Below are positions 23,346 through 34,159 of a stretch of DNA of 64,000 nt, piece after piece (position 1 is the stretch's first letter; every line of letters starts with the position of its first letter). Under the pieces are notes generated by a model. It had not been told where the DNA came from. It ran no database searches and worked only from the letters and a program-made list of their open reading frames with translations. The DNA is from Phascolarctos cinereus (lineage: Eukaryota; Chordata; Mammalia; Diprotodontia; Phascolarctidae), in contig NW_018344261.1 in assembly GCF_002099425.1 (NCBI RefSeq), positions 25,001-89,000 of the forward strand. The letters run 5' to 3'. The translations under genes were made by a program, and so were the position numbers.

Positions 23346-23806
23346 CAGTTATCCCTTCCACATCATGAGGGTTAGGGGTGTGGTGCCCCCTTGATCTGGA
23401 AAAGCCACATAAAAATTTTTGGCCTCTCCAGAGAAGAAGTCTGAATTTTTTTCTTTTTCTTTTGTAGGATATTTATAGTATCTTATTGTAAAATTTGGGT
23501 TAGGTATTTGGTAATAGACTATAACTCATTTGCTGACTTTTGCCTGTTATCTGTGGTTTCCACAAAACTCTTCCCAAATTCTGATTTGATTTCTTTTGCT
23601 GACCCAAGATATATCAAAGCTGTGATGGGGAAAGTCATGACATGGAAGGGATAACTATCATACCTGAATTAAGTAGTTCTTTCTCAAAGTTGTCTCATAA
23701 TCTTTAAGAAGTCCTATGGTTCAACACCTCCAAATTTGTGGTGAGGTATTCACCCTATTCATATCTTTCATGATGTTTTTGTCCTTTATCAATATCCTTT
23801 GTCAAT
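23346..23806. other. Unassigned
   Basis: AT-rich, no gene or named repeat. Confidence 0.3.
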
Positions 23807-23820
23807 AATCATCTTACCAG

Positions 23821-24287
23821 TCTTGGCAAAGAATTGGAAACTAAGGGAGTGTCAATCAATTGGGAAATCACTGAACAAGTTATGGTATATGTATGCGATA
23901 GAGTATTATGGTGCTCTAAGACATGATGAAGGGGATGTTAAAAAAAAAACCCTGGAGAGACTTGTATCAGGAGAATAATTTGTACCATAACAACAATACT
24001 ACAAAGACAAACAACTTTGAAAGACTTAGGAACTCTGATCAACACATTGGAATCAGTTCCAGAGGATTCATGAAGAAATAGGTGGTAATAGATTCAAAGT
24101 ACAGATTGAAACATTTTTTGGGAGATGGGGAGAGGGAGATATGGCTTATGTTGGAAATTTCTTCATATGACTATATATGTTTGTAATGGGTTTTATCTTT
24201 CTGGCTTTCTCAATGGCTGGGGAAGGGAGAGATGGGAGGGAAAGAATTCAGAACTGAAAATAAAGTAAAATAAAACAGAATTTAAAA
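23821..24287 (+). mobile_element. L1 LINE, short 5'-truncated insertion with 14-bp TSD
   Basis: It covers the last part of ORF2 (from GGCAAAGAATTGGAAACTAA and a TATGGTATATGTATG block) and the 3' UTR (GGGGAGAGGGAGATATGG) to a short A-rich tail. Identical 14-bp repeats AATCATCTTACCAG flank it at 23807-23820 and 24288-24301. The 3' UTR differs from that of the other L1 copies here, so it probably belongs to a different L1 subfamily. Confidence 0.9.
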
Positions 24288-24294
24288 AATCATC

Positions 24295-24432
24295 TTACCA
24301 GGCTGAAAATTCTGTGAGCACAGGAGTCATGTCTCATTTTCTGTTGTGATTCCTAGAGTGCTTTACATAATGCCCTGTGCTTATTAGACTCTAATAAATA
24401 TTTGTTGAATAAATGAAGGCATGAATAAAGTT
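24295..24432 (+). mobile_element. L2 LINE 3' terminal fragment
   Basis: It has a GAAAATTCTGTGAGCACAGG block, a GTGATTCCTAGAGTGCTTTA block and the tail TCTAATAAATATTTGTTGAA with ATGAA repeats. The L1 at 23821-24287 is inserted at its left end. Confidence 0.8.
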
Positions 24433-24479
24433 CTGATTATTTTTGTCTCTCTTCATACAAAAACTTCTCTATCTCCAAG

Positions 24480-24880
24480 GTAATTTTAAATGTCCTTCCC
24501 TAGATTTTCTCCAGCTTCTTTATGTTTCAACATCTGCCTTCTTCCTCTGTCCTTCTCTCTCCCTATTCCCAACTCCTCCAAGTAAAATACAATCTCTTTG
24601 AGGGAATGGACATATTTTTTCATCTTTGGTGCTTCAGGGTCTATTGCCTCCACTATTACATGAGGCATTTCCTATTCTCACCATGTTACTACTGTCTCTA
24701 CCCTAAAATTAACTAGGCTTTTCAAAATATACATATTTTGTATATGTGCATACTATTATTTCCCCTGATAGAATGTAATCTTCTTCAGGGCAAGAACTAT
24801 TTCATCTTTGATTCCCAGGTCTTACCATAGCACTTGACACATAGCAGGTATTTAATAATTGTTTACTTATGGATTAATTG
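24480..24880 (+). mobile_element. L2 LINE 3' end
   Basis: The terminal part is clear: GATAGAATGTAATCTTCTTC, AGGGCAAGAACTATTTCATC and CACATAGCAGGTATTTAATA near 24840. The part before 24750 is pyrimidine-rich and fits L2 only weakly. Confidence 0.7.
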
Positions 24881-25639
24881 ACCTAAAAAATGTACACTGG
24901 AAAGGATTTCTTTTTTCTTGATTGAGCTAGAATTGCACACCGTTTTCCACGTCCAACAAGGGTAAAATAATATTTTTCTATTTTGTTTCTAATGCCCTTT
25001 CTGATGAAGTCTCCTGCCAGGAGTTTATGATTCTATAATATCTAAATGTTTTGTTAGCCTTTTTGGCTAGAATAGCACATGGGGCTAAGTAGTATAAAAT
25101 AACCTCTAGCTTCCATCTTCAACAGAGAATATTCTGTAATGGTTTGGCCTTAATTTGTAAATGTTCAACAAAGTCCATATGAGCATAAAAACAATACAGA
25201 GAAAGACCATTTTCCACTCAACGTTTTCATTTGTTTAATGAATACTTTCAAAACTTAATATTCTAACAGAGTCTGTTTCATTCTTGGAATGTGAATCTGG
25301 TCACAATTTCCTCATGCTCTCTTTGTTTTCTTTCTTTCTTTCTTTTTTGTTATTAACCTAACAGGCATTGATAAATATGAATATTCAATATACGAAAAAC
25401 AAAAAAAAGAGGATTTTATATGAAATCACTCACTTCTGCTCCATATAGTTTGGTTTTTTAAAAGCGTATAGTAAATTTAACATGGTAGTAGCAAAACTGT
25501 TTCGTTTGTTTATATCCTCTTCTGAATTTTGTTCTGATCTCTTCTGTATATTTTAAATGTTTCACTTTTTTTGTATCTCTACTAATATCTTCTCAAGTAA
25601 AAACCCTCTTTGTTATACAAATAACAATCATCAGCGTTT
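24881..25639. other. Unassigned
   Basis: No gene. A short TTTC run lies near 25325-25348. No named element was recognised. Confidence 0.35.
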
Positions 25640-25727
25640 CTATCGCAGTTTTAAGGTTTGTGAAATTCTTTTCATTTATTATTACATTTGGTCCCCTCAA
25701 CATCTCTGTAAGGTAGGTACTGGATTA
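25640..25727 (-). mobile_element. MIR fragment, antisense
   Basis: TTTTAAGGTTTGTGAAATTC and a TTGGTCCCCTCAACATCTC block followed by TGTAAGGTAGGTAC are the antisense 3' half of MIR. A plus-strand SINE follows directly. Confidence 0.65.
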
Positions 25728-25900
25728 TTACTAACTGTGTTACACTGGACAAGTCACTTAACTCTGTTTGCCTTAGTTTCTTCATCTGTAAAATGAGCTA
25801 GAGAAGGAAATGACAAACTACTCCAGTATCTTTGCAAAGAAAACCTGAAAACAGGGTCATAAAGAATCACTCACAACTAAAACTATTGAACAACTAGTTA
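25728..25900 (+). mobile_element. MAR1/WALLSI-type SINE, 5'-truncated
   Basis: It starts at ACTGTGTTACACTGGACAAG and runs through TCATCTGTAAAATGAGCTAG, GAGAAGGAAATGACAAACTA and a GGGTCATAAAGAATCACTC tail. The tRNA head is absent. Confidence 0.88.
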
Positions 25901-25904
25901 TATA

Positions 25905-26760
25905 AAGCAACCTCTTGGTATTTCAATTGGTATGGCTGTAAATCTATAAATTAATTTAAGGAATTTTCATTATATTAGCAAGAACTATAAATTTCTCCAA
26001 TTAATGAAGTCTTCCTTTATTCCTATAAATTATGTTTTATAGTTATATTCATAGAAGTCCTGAATATTACCTAGTAGGCAGATTCAGATATTTTATGTAT
26101 TTTGTAGTTATTTTCAATGAAAATTTTTTTCTTTCTTCCTTCTCAGTTTTATTAATATACTGAAAGAATGGTGGTATCTGTGGATTTGTTTTATATCATG
26201 CTACTTTAATGAAGTTATCAATTATTTAAATAAATTTCAATTGAATTTTCATTTCCTTAATGATTATATGATCTGCACATAGTGCTAATTTTGTTCCTTC
26301 TTTGCCTATGCTTATTGCATCAATTTATTTATCTTGTTTTATTGTTGCAGCTAGCATTTCCATAATAATATAAAATAATAGTGGTGACAGTGTACATCCT
26401 TGTTTATCTTACTAGAAAAGCCTTCAACATTTCTCTATTACATGTAGTATGAGCCCTTGGTTTGAGATGCATGCAACTTACCATATTAAGAAAGGTCTAT
26501 CTATTCCTGTGGTTTTTGGTAGCTTTTTAAAAAACATCATAACAGTGGTACAGTGGTGTACAAATGAGTTTTATATTTTGTCAGGACCCCCTTTTCTCTT
26601 TTTTTTAAATTCTTTTTTTTTTTGGCTGGGCAATGGGGTTAAGTGACTTGCCCAGGGTCACACAGCTAATAAGCTAGTAAGAGGACCCTCTTTTCTCAAG
26701 AATTTATTATAATACTTTCATAGCAATTTTTAAAATAAATTTATAAATTACTGATTTCCT
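25905..26760 (-). mobile_element. L1 LINE ORF2 reverse transcriptase region, antisense, decayed
   Basis: On the minus strand it reads as L1 RT. The LLFADD box survives as SALCADHII near 26260-26290 and the downstream LENSR region lies to its left. The next conserved RT block (CCATTATTATTGA... in antisense order AATAATAGTGGTGACAG) is at 26370-26390. It carries many breaks. An antisense SINE is inserted at 26599-26681. Confidence 0.8.
26599..26681 (-). mobile_element. MAR1/WALLSI-type SINE fragment, antisense, with 16-bp TSD
   Basis: TTTGGCTGGGCAATGGGGTT and AAGTGACTTGCCCAGGGTCA with CACAGCTAATAAG are the antisense middle of the SINE. Near-identical 16-bp repeats flank it at 26583-26598 and 26682-26697 (AGGACCCCCTTTTCTC, one difference). 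The insertion is within an antisense L1. Confidence 0.85.
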
Positions 26761-27539
26761 TAGGCCATGTCTACACCCTACATAGTTGCAAACTTTGTCC
26801 TATTATCTCAATATTCTTACCAGATTTAGAATGTGCTATAATTCACGTAGATTAAGCAGTTATAAGCTACTGATAGCTAAATAACCTTCAAACTATCTAT
26901 TCCATACCCCTTAAGAGACAGAACCAAAATCTCACTTTTTGGAAAGCTTTCATCAATGTTCAAAACTAATTTATCCAGTATTTAATCTTTCATTACTTCC
27001 TAATGTTGGAAAATGAACCTAAATTTCTCTTTTTGTAATAAAAGGCCAGTAATATTTGCCATCTCATAAAATATTTTAAGGACTGACTAATAAAATTTCT
27101 GAAAACATTTTGAAAAAAACAGTATTTACATGCCTATAAATGTTATATAAATAAACAATAGTGATCACAAATGTCTTACTTCTGTAAAGAGGGAACTGTT
27201 CAATGGTACTTGCAGTATTCTTTGTCTAATTCCAATCTGTAAGGAGGCTTTAGTTAGCCTGATTTCAGAAATTTGTGATGGAAGGGAGTTTTCCCTCCCT
27301 GCTTTAGAGTATGCATAGCTGTCCTCTGTTTTTAGTTGGCTTAACTGGGTGATGATAAAACAAAACAAAACTTTTTAATTGGCTGCTGAGCCAGAACTCA
27401 ATATGTATCCAAGCTTTGGATGTGTATACGAAAGGCTTAAATGGATAAAATCTCTCTCTTCCTTGGTAGCTTTTGAGTGAGGAGGAAGAAATACTATGTT
27501 CCTCCATGTGGAGGAAGAGATACTATCTGCAACAGTTAG
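26761..27539. other. Unassigned
   Basis: AT-rich. Short chance frames at 27165-27368 and 27304-27507 have no motif. Confidence 0.35.
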
Positions 27540-27665
27540 TTGGTCAGTCAATAACCATTTATTAATACTGTGTGCCAGTCACTGTGCTAAGTGCTAGAGA
27601 TACCAATACAAAAAAGAAAGATGGTGTCTTCTCAAGGAGCTTATAATCTAATGGAAGAAGATAAA
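27540..27665 (-). mobile_element. L2-like 3' end, antisense
   Basis: CAATAACCATTTATTAATAC, GTGTGCCAGTCACTGTGCTA and AAGGAGCTTATAATCTAATG in the usual antisense order. Confidence 0.78.
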
Positions 27666-28871
27666 ACACAAAAAGAAGTTGAAAAGACAGAGGGAGGCAG
27701 GAACAGAAGGTACCTGGAGTCCACTTCAAAGGAATGCAGCTGGTTGAGAAATGAATAGATGGTTGGCCTATGAACTCTTTGTATATGGACCACATGCATC
27801 TCAAACCAAGGGCTCATACATTAAATGAAGGCTTTGGAAGTTCTTTGCTCTACTCTCCAGCCCTTTGATCATAGGGGCAGAAAGTACTGACAAGAGTTGA
27901 GTACTAAGGCTAATGTAATCTACAGGATGCAGAGTTGGATGAAAAATTTCTGCAGGATGATGAGTTTCATGATAATGAAGTTCTCGGGGGCATGATAGAG
28001 TTCAGTCTGAAAGAGTGCAGGCAGGTGCGAAATAAATGAATATAACAGTATCATCATCCTGCCCAAGTACCCTTGATTCCCTATTCTGCTACCAGTTGGC
28101 ATATGAATGTACAGTGGCTCTGTTACTGGCATTTATTCTTTCTTGATCTAGGGTGAATTAATATTGAAGACAAAAAGACATGATTCTAAACATGTGATGT
28201 TCTAAAAGTGAGGAAAGCCACAAAAATCTGTGTTATAACTAGAGCTGATAGCAGTCATAACTGAATCAGGTGAGGAGCCAGTTCTGGAGAAGTGACCTGC
28301 TTGAGCCAGCCCATCAGTGAATCAATGCAACAGTTGAAACACCATTTCCTAAAAGCAAGGGAATTATTTGTCCATCAGCTATACTGCACCCAAAAGTGAC
28401 TTTGGTACAGACTCTGAGAAGAGAGAAAAGGACTTCCAGAATCAGGAAGTGCCCCTTGCCCTTGGAGGGGAGGGTGACAAGTATGTTATAAGCATCTACT
28501 TTAAATTTGAGTCCATTGTTCCCAGGGACTGAGTGTGTATGGGGGGAAAAGTATCCCCCTGATTTGGGGAGGTGTTATTGTAATTTAATCCTTGCTACAT
28601 CTTTCACAGTGAATATCCCTGTGTAAAAGTTAATTGATATTAGGGAGATACCTTGGTCAAATAAAATTAAGAGAACAAACTGGATGAGTACTCATGAGAG
28701 ATAGTATTAGAAACCTCAGTGCTAGAGGGCTGCCTGTAGAATTTTGAGGGGAGTAGTAGCTAGCTGAACTTTGGGGACTCAACCTGAGTCTGAGTTTAGG
28801 TTGGGAGAATGAGCCCAGAGTCTACACTGCACTCTGAATAAGAAAAAGCATTGAATATATAAGTCATAACC
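27666..28871. other. Unassigned
   Basis: The left 150 bases may continue the antisense element at 27540-27665. No gene, RNA or other named repeat was recognised. Confidence 0.35.
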
Positions 28872-29112
28872 AGGGAAGTTGTATGAATAGTGCTGGAATT
28901 AGAATCAGCAAGACCTGGGTTTCAATTCGGTCACAGTCATGTATTAGCTGTGTGAACCTTAACAAGTCATTTAACCTCTGTCTGCTCTAGTCTCCTCATC
29001 AAGAGAATAGTAGCATTTACTATAAAGGGTGGTTGTGAGGATCAAATGAAATCATACATGTAGAGTACATTGCAAACCTGAAAGTATTATGTAAATGTTA
29101 GTTATTATTATA
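28872..29112 (+). mobile_element. MIR SINE, nearly full length
   Basis: CTGGAATTAGAATCAGCAAG, ACCTGGGTTTCAATTC, TTAACAAGTCATTTAACCTC, GTGAGGATCAAATGAAATCA and the tail TATGTAAATGTTAGTTATTA followed by a TTATTA run. Confidence 0.88.
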
Positions 29113-29189
29113 TTATTATTGCTGTGCCACAAGCTATTATCATGTTAACCAGAAGAAATGTTTGCAATTTCAAATGTAAACAAACAGGA

Positions 29190-29385
29190 TCACAGAATTT
29201 CAGAGCTGGGAGGGAACTCAGTGAACATCTAGCCCAACCCATACTCCCAAAAGAATACCCACTACAACAAAACAGTAAGTGGTCATCTAGTCTTTGTTGA
29301 AGACTTTCATTAAGAGGAAACTTCCTCTCTCTGGAGGTGGCCCACTGAGCTTTTGGAGAGCTGTAAATAAAAATGAATTTGCCAT
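29190..29385 (-). mobile_element. CR1/L3 LINE 3' end, antisense
   Basis: GATCACAGAATTTCAGAGCT, GAACATCTAGCCCAACCC and AAGTGGTCATCTAGTCTTTG with TTGAAGACTTTCATTAAGAG follow the antisense order of the CR1/L3 3' region. The orientation is opposite to the CR1/L3 coding piece at 17190-18062, so this is a different insertion. Confidence 0.78.
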
Positions 29386-30009
29386 TGAAGTTCTCAAAGA
29401 TTGAATGAATCCTGCCATGAAATCAGGAAGCAAAATGAGCAAAAACACTTTCTGGGGCCAAATTCTTCTCTCATCCAACTCTCATCCCATCAGGCTTAGC
29501 TATGAAAAAAGTTTCTATTGTTGAGAGATTTTTCCATTAACTGTCTTTCTCACCCCCACCCACCCCAATTTTTGTTACATTTTTCATCTCCATTGAGTAA
29601 TAAATACTTATAACACTAGCATCACTTGTCCTGCCAGACCACACTGAGGAGGAGATTGCAGGTTAGGTATTTCCTGTGGGCTCAGCTGTACCTATGATTA
29701 TAAGTGGTAAGTATTAATCTTTTATAGTTGATGCATGTTGATGGTACTGTTTGCACTCTGTGGCTTGCCTCCAAGGCCTTCATACATTACAGCCAAACCA
29801 TTATAGCAAGAACCACATTATATAATAATGACCTACCTCACCTAATTCTTACATAATACTTTACACTTTCAAAGTGAGTTGCAGCTTCTTGCTCATTATT
29901 TCTCACAGATTTTCTAGGAAGGAGATAAGTGTCATTACTTGGTGTAAAGTATGGAAAGAGATGTCAGATTAACTCACAGTTAAGTTTGACTCTTTTTTGG
30001 GTTGAGACA
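29386..30009. other. Unassigned
   Basis: No gene or named repeat recognised. Confidence 0.3.
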
Positions 30010-30250
30010 CCAGGGGCAACTAGGTGGCTCAGTGGATAGAGTGGTGAGCCTGGAGTCAGGACAACTCATCTTACTGATTTCAAATCTGTCCTCAGACACT
30101 AGCTGTGTGACCCTGGGTAAGTCACTTAACCTTGTTCGCCTCAGTTTCATCATCTGTAAAATAAGCTGGAGAAGGAAATGGTAAACCACTCCAGCATCTT
30201 TGCCAAAACTCCAAATGTGGTCACAGACCTTAAGACACTGAATTGAACAT
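30010..30250 (+). mobile_element. Marsupial MAR1/WALLSI-type SINE, full length
   Basis: Complete head GGGGCAACTAGGTGGCTCAG with TGGATAGAGTGGTGAGCCTG and GAGTCAGG, the A and B box area of a tRNA-like promoter, TGTGTGACCCTGGGTAAGTC, CATCTGTAAAATAAGCTGGA and an RTE-like tail (GTGGTCACAGACCTTAAGAC). This is the clearest lineage marker in the window. Confidence 0.93.
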
Positions 30251-31195
30251 TGGGTAGAACAAAGAATTGTTCTAAAAATAGATTTTTATGATAGAGCTTA
30301 AATTACCAAATAGTTATAAAGTGACTACTAACAGTCCCAAGTTTAAGGGGATGCAAGGGACTAGTTAGTTCCACATATTCAAGGAACTTACAATCTCATT
30401 GACTACCCAAGGCATGCAATTCAAATTTATTTGTGATTCAACAATCTAGCACGCAAGAAATATTATATGAATGGCCACTGGACTTCTTGTCCAGGCAGTT
30501 GTAACTTGGCAAGGTACTCAATGCCAAGACACTCAGAAAACTAAGCCCACATCCTCAAATGACATGAATTGTCAGAGTTTCAAAATTACTTTCGTGTTTT
30601 AGGTACAGAGTCCTGTATATACAGGCACTCATTGATCTTGCAACCAAGAGGATGGACAAATTTGAGAAGGACTATTAAAAATTATAGGAAATTTCCTTGG
30701 GATCTAAACATAGGGAGTTCCTCATGTTCTTAAGTCAGCTCTTAAGTCAGAACTGTCTTTTCCACTCCCTATCCCCACCCCAGCTATCTGCAAATTTCTA
30801 GGATCTACCCTTGTTCAGATAAAAATTTTCTAAATCACAGTTGCCTTGAGAGCAAGATAGGGGCTGGGGTGGGCTTATAAAGCCAATTGTTAAATTTTCA
30901 GTGTGAGTACTTATACCTCAGAAATAAACAATGTTATAAATATAAATAAACAAAAATAGCTGTAAGTTGTGGCTTAATGTATTGTTTTAATTGTCTAGAC
31001 TAGGAAAATGTTAATAATGCATATTAAACTTAAAAGTGTGTGCCCATGCATTTTTTTCTTGGAAAATCTGATTGCTAACATTTACCAGCAAACTCCTGTA
31101 TTATTCTATAAATAAATATTGCTGGAGTTCAACATGAGTACAAGAGAAGGCTCAGGGAATGAAGTCATCAGATCTGAGGCCTGGTGACTGGAGGC
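30251..31195. other. Unassigned
   Basis: No gene or named element; AT-rich toward the right end. Confidence 0.35.
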
Positions 31196-31315
31196 TAATA
31201 ATAATACTGGCATTTATATTGCATTTTAAAGTTTGCAAAATGCTTTACATCCATTATCCCATTTGAGCTTCACAACATTCTTGGCTAGGAGTATCTTCAT
31301 AGGTTGTGACAACGT
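31196..31315 (-). mobile_element. MIR fragment, antisense
   Basis: TTTTAAAGTTTGCAAAATGC, TTTACATCCATTATCCCATT and TGAGCTTCACAACATTCTTG. It is the 3' half only. Confidence 0.8.
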
Positions 31316-31339
31316 TTACTAACCTGTGAAGAACCCCTA

Positions 31340-31530
31340 ACTCTTTTTTTAAATAATATTTTATTTTCCCCCAGTTACACACAAAAGACAATTTTTAGCA
31401 TTCCTTTTTATATAAATTTTGAGCTCCATATTTTCTCTTTCCCCTTCTTACTTCTCCCCTCCCTGAGACAGTAAGCAATTTGTTATAGGTTATACATGTT
31501 CAATCATGCAAAACATATTACTGTGTTAGT
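31340..31530 (-). mobile_element. L1 LINE 3' UTR, antisense
   Basis: A T-rich start (antisense poly(A)), then a TTGAGCTCCATATTTTCTCT block, CCCCTCCCTGAGACAGTAAG and CAATTTGTTATAGGTTATAC. This is the antisense form of a marsupial L1 3' UTR. Only the last 190 bases are present. Confidence 0.8.
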
Positions 31531-32239
31531 CTGAACCCTTAACTCTTGGCAATATTTTATTATGTGGTTCATGGGAGTTCACGTCCAAGTGTACCAACCA
31601 ATTCTTAATTTTGTTCTTATAACTTCAAATACTGTAATGCACAGTTATTGTATTGCAAGAACACCTGGAGAATTCTCTTACTTAGGCACTAAAAAGTTCA
31701 GTTTCTTACTAAGTATGTGCAAAGTTTGTCTTAGCATCAGACCTTCAGAGATTGGGGAGAAGGTAGTACAGAGTTTAGAGAGTCCTGTTCTTTGTACTTT
31801 CCTTCTGTTTATCATTTAAACAAACCTTGGACATCTAGTGAGAGAACCATCTTTTTCTGAATTATTTTGGCTTATGCGTTTATTTTCTGTTGTATGTCTA
31901 GTGGTTGTTGTTGGAAAGGGGAGGGGGAAGGAAGGGAAAGAGGATGTTTGCAGCCAGGAACACAGGCAGGCCTTGGGATAAACAAGGTAGACAGCTATGT
32001 AGGGAGCAATATGTAAGGGTGAAAAATAAGAGGCAGGAGCAGTTCTAAATATTACTTTTTATAAATTCATACATTTTTAAATATTTAAAAATTATGTACT
32101 CCATAGTAAGTATGTGTGTGTATGTGTGTGTGTTGTGAAAATTTGACTTACATGTATTTCAATGAAGTCTCAAAGTCTTCAGTGGTCAGTAATGTCTCAG
32201 TAGTACAAAGTTTAAACTAGCAAAGGCCCTGTAGAGGTA
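31531..32239. other. Unassigned, with a short GT run
   Basis: GT/TATG run at about 32110-32133. An 85-codon frame at 31562-31819 has no recognisable motif. Confidence 0.35.
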
Positions 32240-32530
32240 AGGAGAAGGGAGTAAGTATTTATTAAGTATCTACTATGTGTCAGGCATTGTGCTGAGTGCT
32301 TTGCAAATATGACTTCATTTGATCTCAACAACTCTAGGAAGTCATATTGTTATTATCCCCATTTTACAGTTGAGGAAACTCAGTAAGTTAGTAAGTAAGT
32401 CAGGAAACTCAATAAGTTCAGTGACTTACCTGGGGTCACACAGTTAGTAAGTGGTCCAAGGCTGGATTTGAACTCAGGTCTTCCTGACTCCTGGCCCAGT
32501 GTTCTAAATACTGCACGACTTAGTTACCTC
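32240..32530 (-). mobile_element. CORE-SINE with L2-like tail, antisense
   Basis: Antisense tail TATTTATTAAGTATCTACTA with TGTGTCAGGCATTGTGCTGA, core TTATCCCCATTTTACAGTTG, then GGGGTCACACAGTTAGTAAG and TTTGAACTCAGGTCTTCCTG. An internal duplication of about 40 bases repeats the GGAAACTCA.TAAGTT block. Confidence 0.87.
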
Positions 32531-32535
32531 TAGGT

Positions 32536-32875
32536 GGTGATAATAGGAATTAAGAAGAGGAGTGTGGTATTGTTGTAGATGGTACAATGCATATAGCTCA
32601 TGGTGACAGCAGGATGGGATGAAGAAGATGTGAAAGGCTTAAAGAGGGGAAGGGAACACTCTCCAAAAGCAAGGAACCCAGTGCCATTATCCTCTTGGAC
32701 AGTCAGTGGTCCAGTGTCAGTGCCCTCTTCTATGGGTAGTGATCCAACTCTGGAACAAACTTCAAACAACCAATGAGCTCAGGACTATCACTAACGACCA
32801 GAGGACAGCAAGGGCATGTAACTTACTGTTTACTACTATTGCCAGGATTATACAACCAGTGAGCAAGCTGACAAT
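32536..32875. other. Unassigned
   Basis: Short overlapping frames on both strands without motifs. No named repeat. Confidence 0.3.
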
Positions 32876-33122
32876 AATAGCTTGCAAAATATATAGCATT
32901 TACATAGTGCTTTAATATTTGCAAAACACCTTCCAAGTAGGAACAACACTAGGAAATTGGTGCTCTTATTATCACCATTTTATGGATAAGGAAACTGAGG
33001 CAAGTGGAGGTTAGGTGACATGTCCATGGTCACAGTGCTCATAGTTTCTAAGCTTAGATTTGAACTTAGGCCCTCCCAGCTCCAAGTCCAGTGCTCTAAC
33101 CATCACATGACCTAGCTGGCAA
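32876..33122 (-). mobile_element. MIR SINE, antisense
   Basis: TATAGCATTTACATAGTGCT, CCATTTTATGGATAAGGAAA, CTGAGGCAAGTGGAGGTTAG and ATTTGAACTTAGGCCCTCCC in order. Confidence 0.86.
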
Positions 33123-33329
33123 ATGGCTTCCCAGCAGTTACCATGAAAGAAGTTGCATAAATTGCCAGAGTCCCCACTAGGGATGTGTATGTGATGTATA
33201 TGTACTTTGTATATGTAATGACCAAGTGCTGTAGGACTGCTCCCCACTCTGTAGTGCTTCATGCCTCTTGCATGGAACATTTAAACACCTATTTAATTCT
33301 CTGGGCTGGCTCATTCCAATTTGCTATTA

Positions 33330-33960
33330 CAGTGAGTGATCTAGGTTTCCAGAGAAAATACCACCATTGCTCAACTCAAAAATTTTTCAGGATACTAGGG
33401 GTAACTGTTGAAGGAAAACATACTCTCCCTCAAGTAAATACTTAAATTTTTGAACTACCATTACTAATACATTTCCATTTTCACAAATGAGATACAATAG
33501 TGACACTTTTAGATCTTAAACATAACTATTTACTTTTCAACAAGGAAAAAGAAATAAGAAAAAATATCAGAAGTATCCATACATTAAAGCAAATTCAAAT
33601 TAACTTTGGTCACACTCTTCCACTAATGCACTTAGTAGCTGTAAGGGTAAGTGGGCACATATTTATAGGAACCTACCAGAGAAACACATGAGGGAGGAAA
33701 ATTCATGTGACTGGGCTGATTAAAAACTCTGGTTTTTAGGCTTGGTTTGTATCAGTGGAGCACAGCATGAAACTAATTCTCTGTTAAATGTTTATCTGTT
33801 GATCCTTAATGAACTATGACTGATCAGAATCTTTTCTGCTTTCCAACTGATGCAGCATTTATAAAGCCTTTCAACTTACAGTCACTTTTAAAAGGTTGCT
33901 GAGAAAGTGTTACTCTTAATTTAGCTTTAAGTTTCCATTAAGCCAGAGAGCTACAAAGCT
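33330..33960. repeat. Unclassified dispersed repeat, copy A
   Basis: Shares ordered blocks with 62915-63560 in the same orientation: TCTAGGTTTCCAGAGA, TGACACTTTTAGATCTTAAA, an AACCTACCAGAGAAACACATGA-like block (split here into AGAAACACATGA) with GGAGGAAA, and CCTTTCAA.TTA.A further right. Both copies have a GT/TA-rich tract to their left. I cannot name the family. Old LTR and old DNA transposon are both possible, and no coding sequence is visible. Confidence 0.65.
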
Positions 33961-34159
33961 TATTGGGTATGCTATCTCTGGGAACTACAGTCCAAACCAG
34001 CAATTATTCACTTATCTATATTGTCTAAATATTGTAACAAATAGATCTCACAGCAAAACAGTTAACGTTGACTCTAAGCAAGGCAAACAAACACATCTAT
34101 TCAACTCTTTGTTTAGCAGAATTCTGTGTATGTGGATGTAGAGTGTGTTCAGGGAAGAA

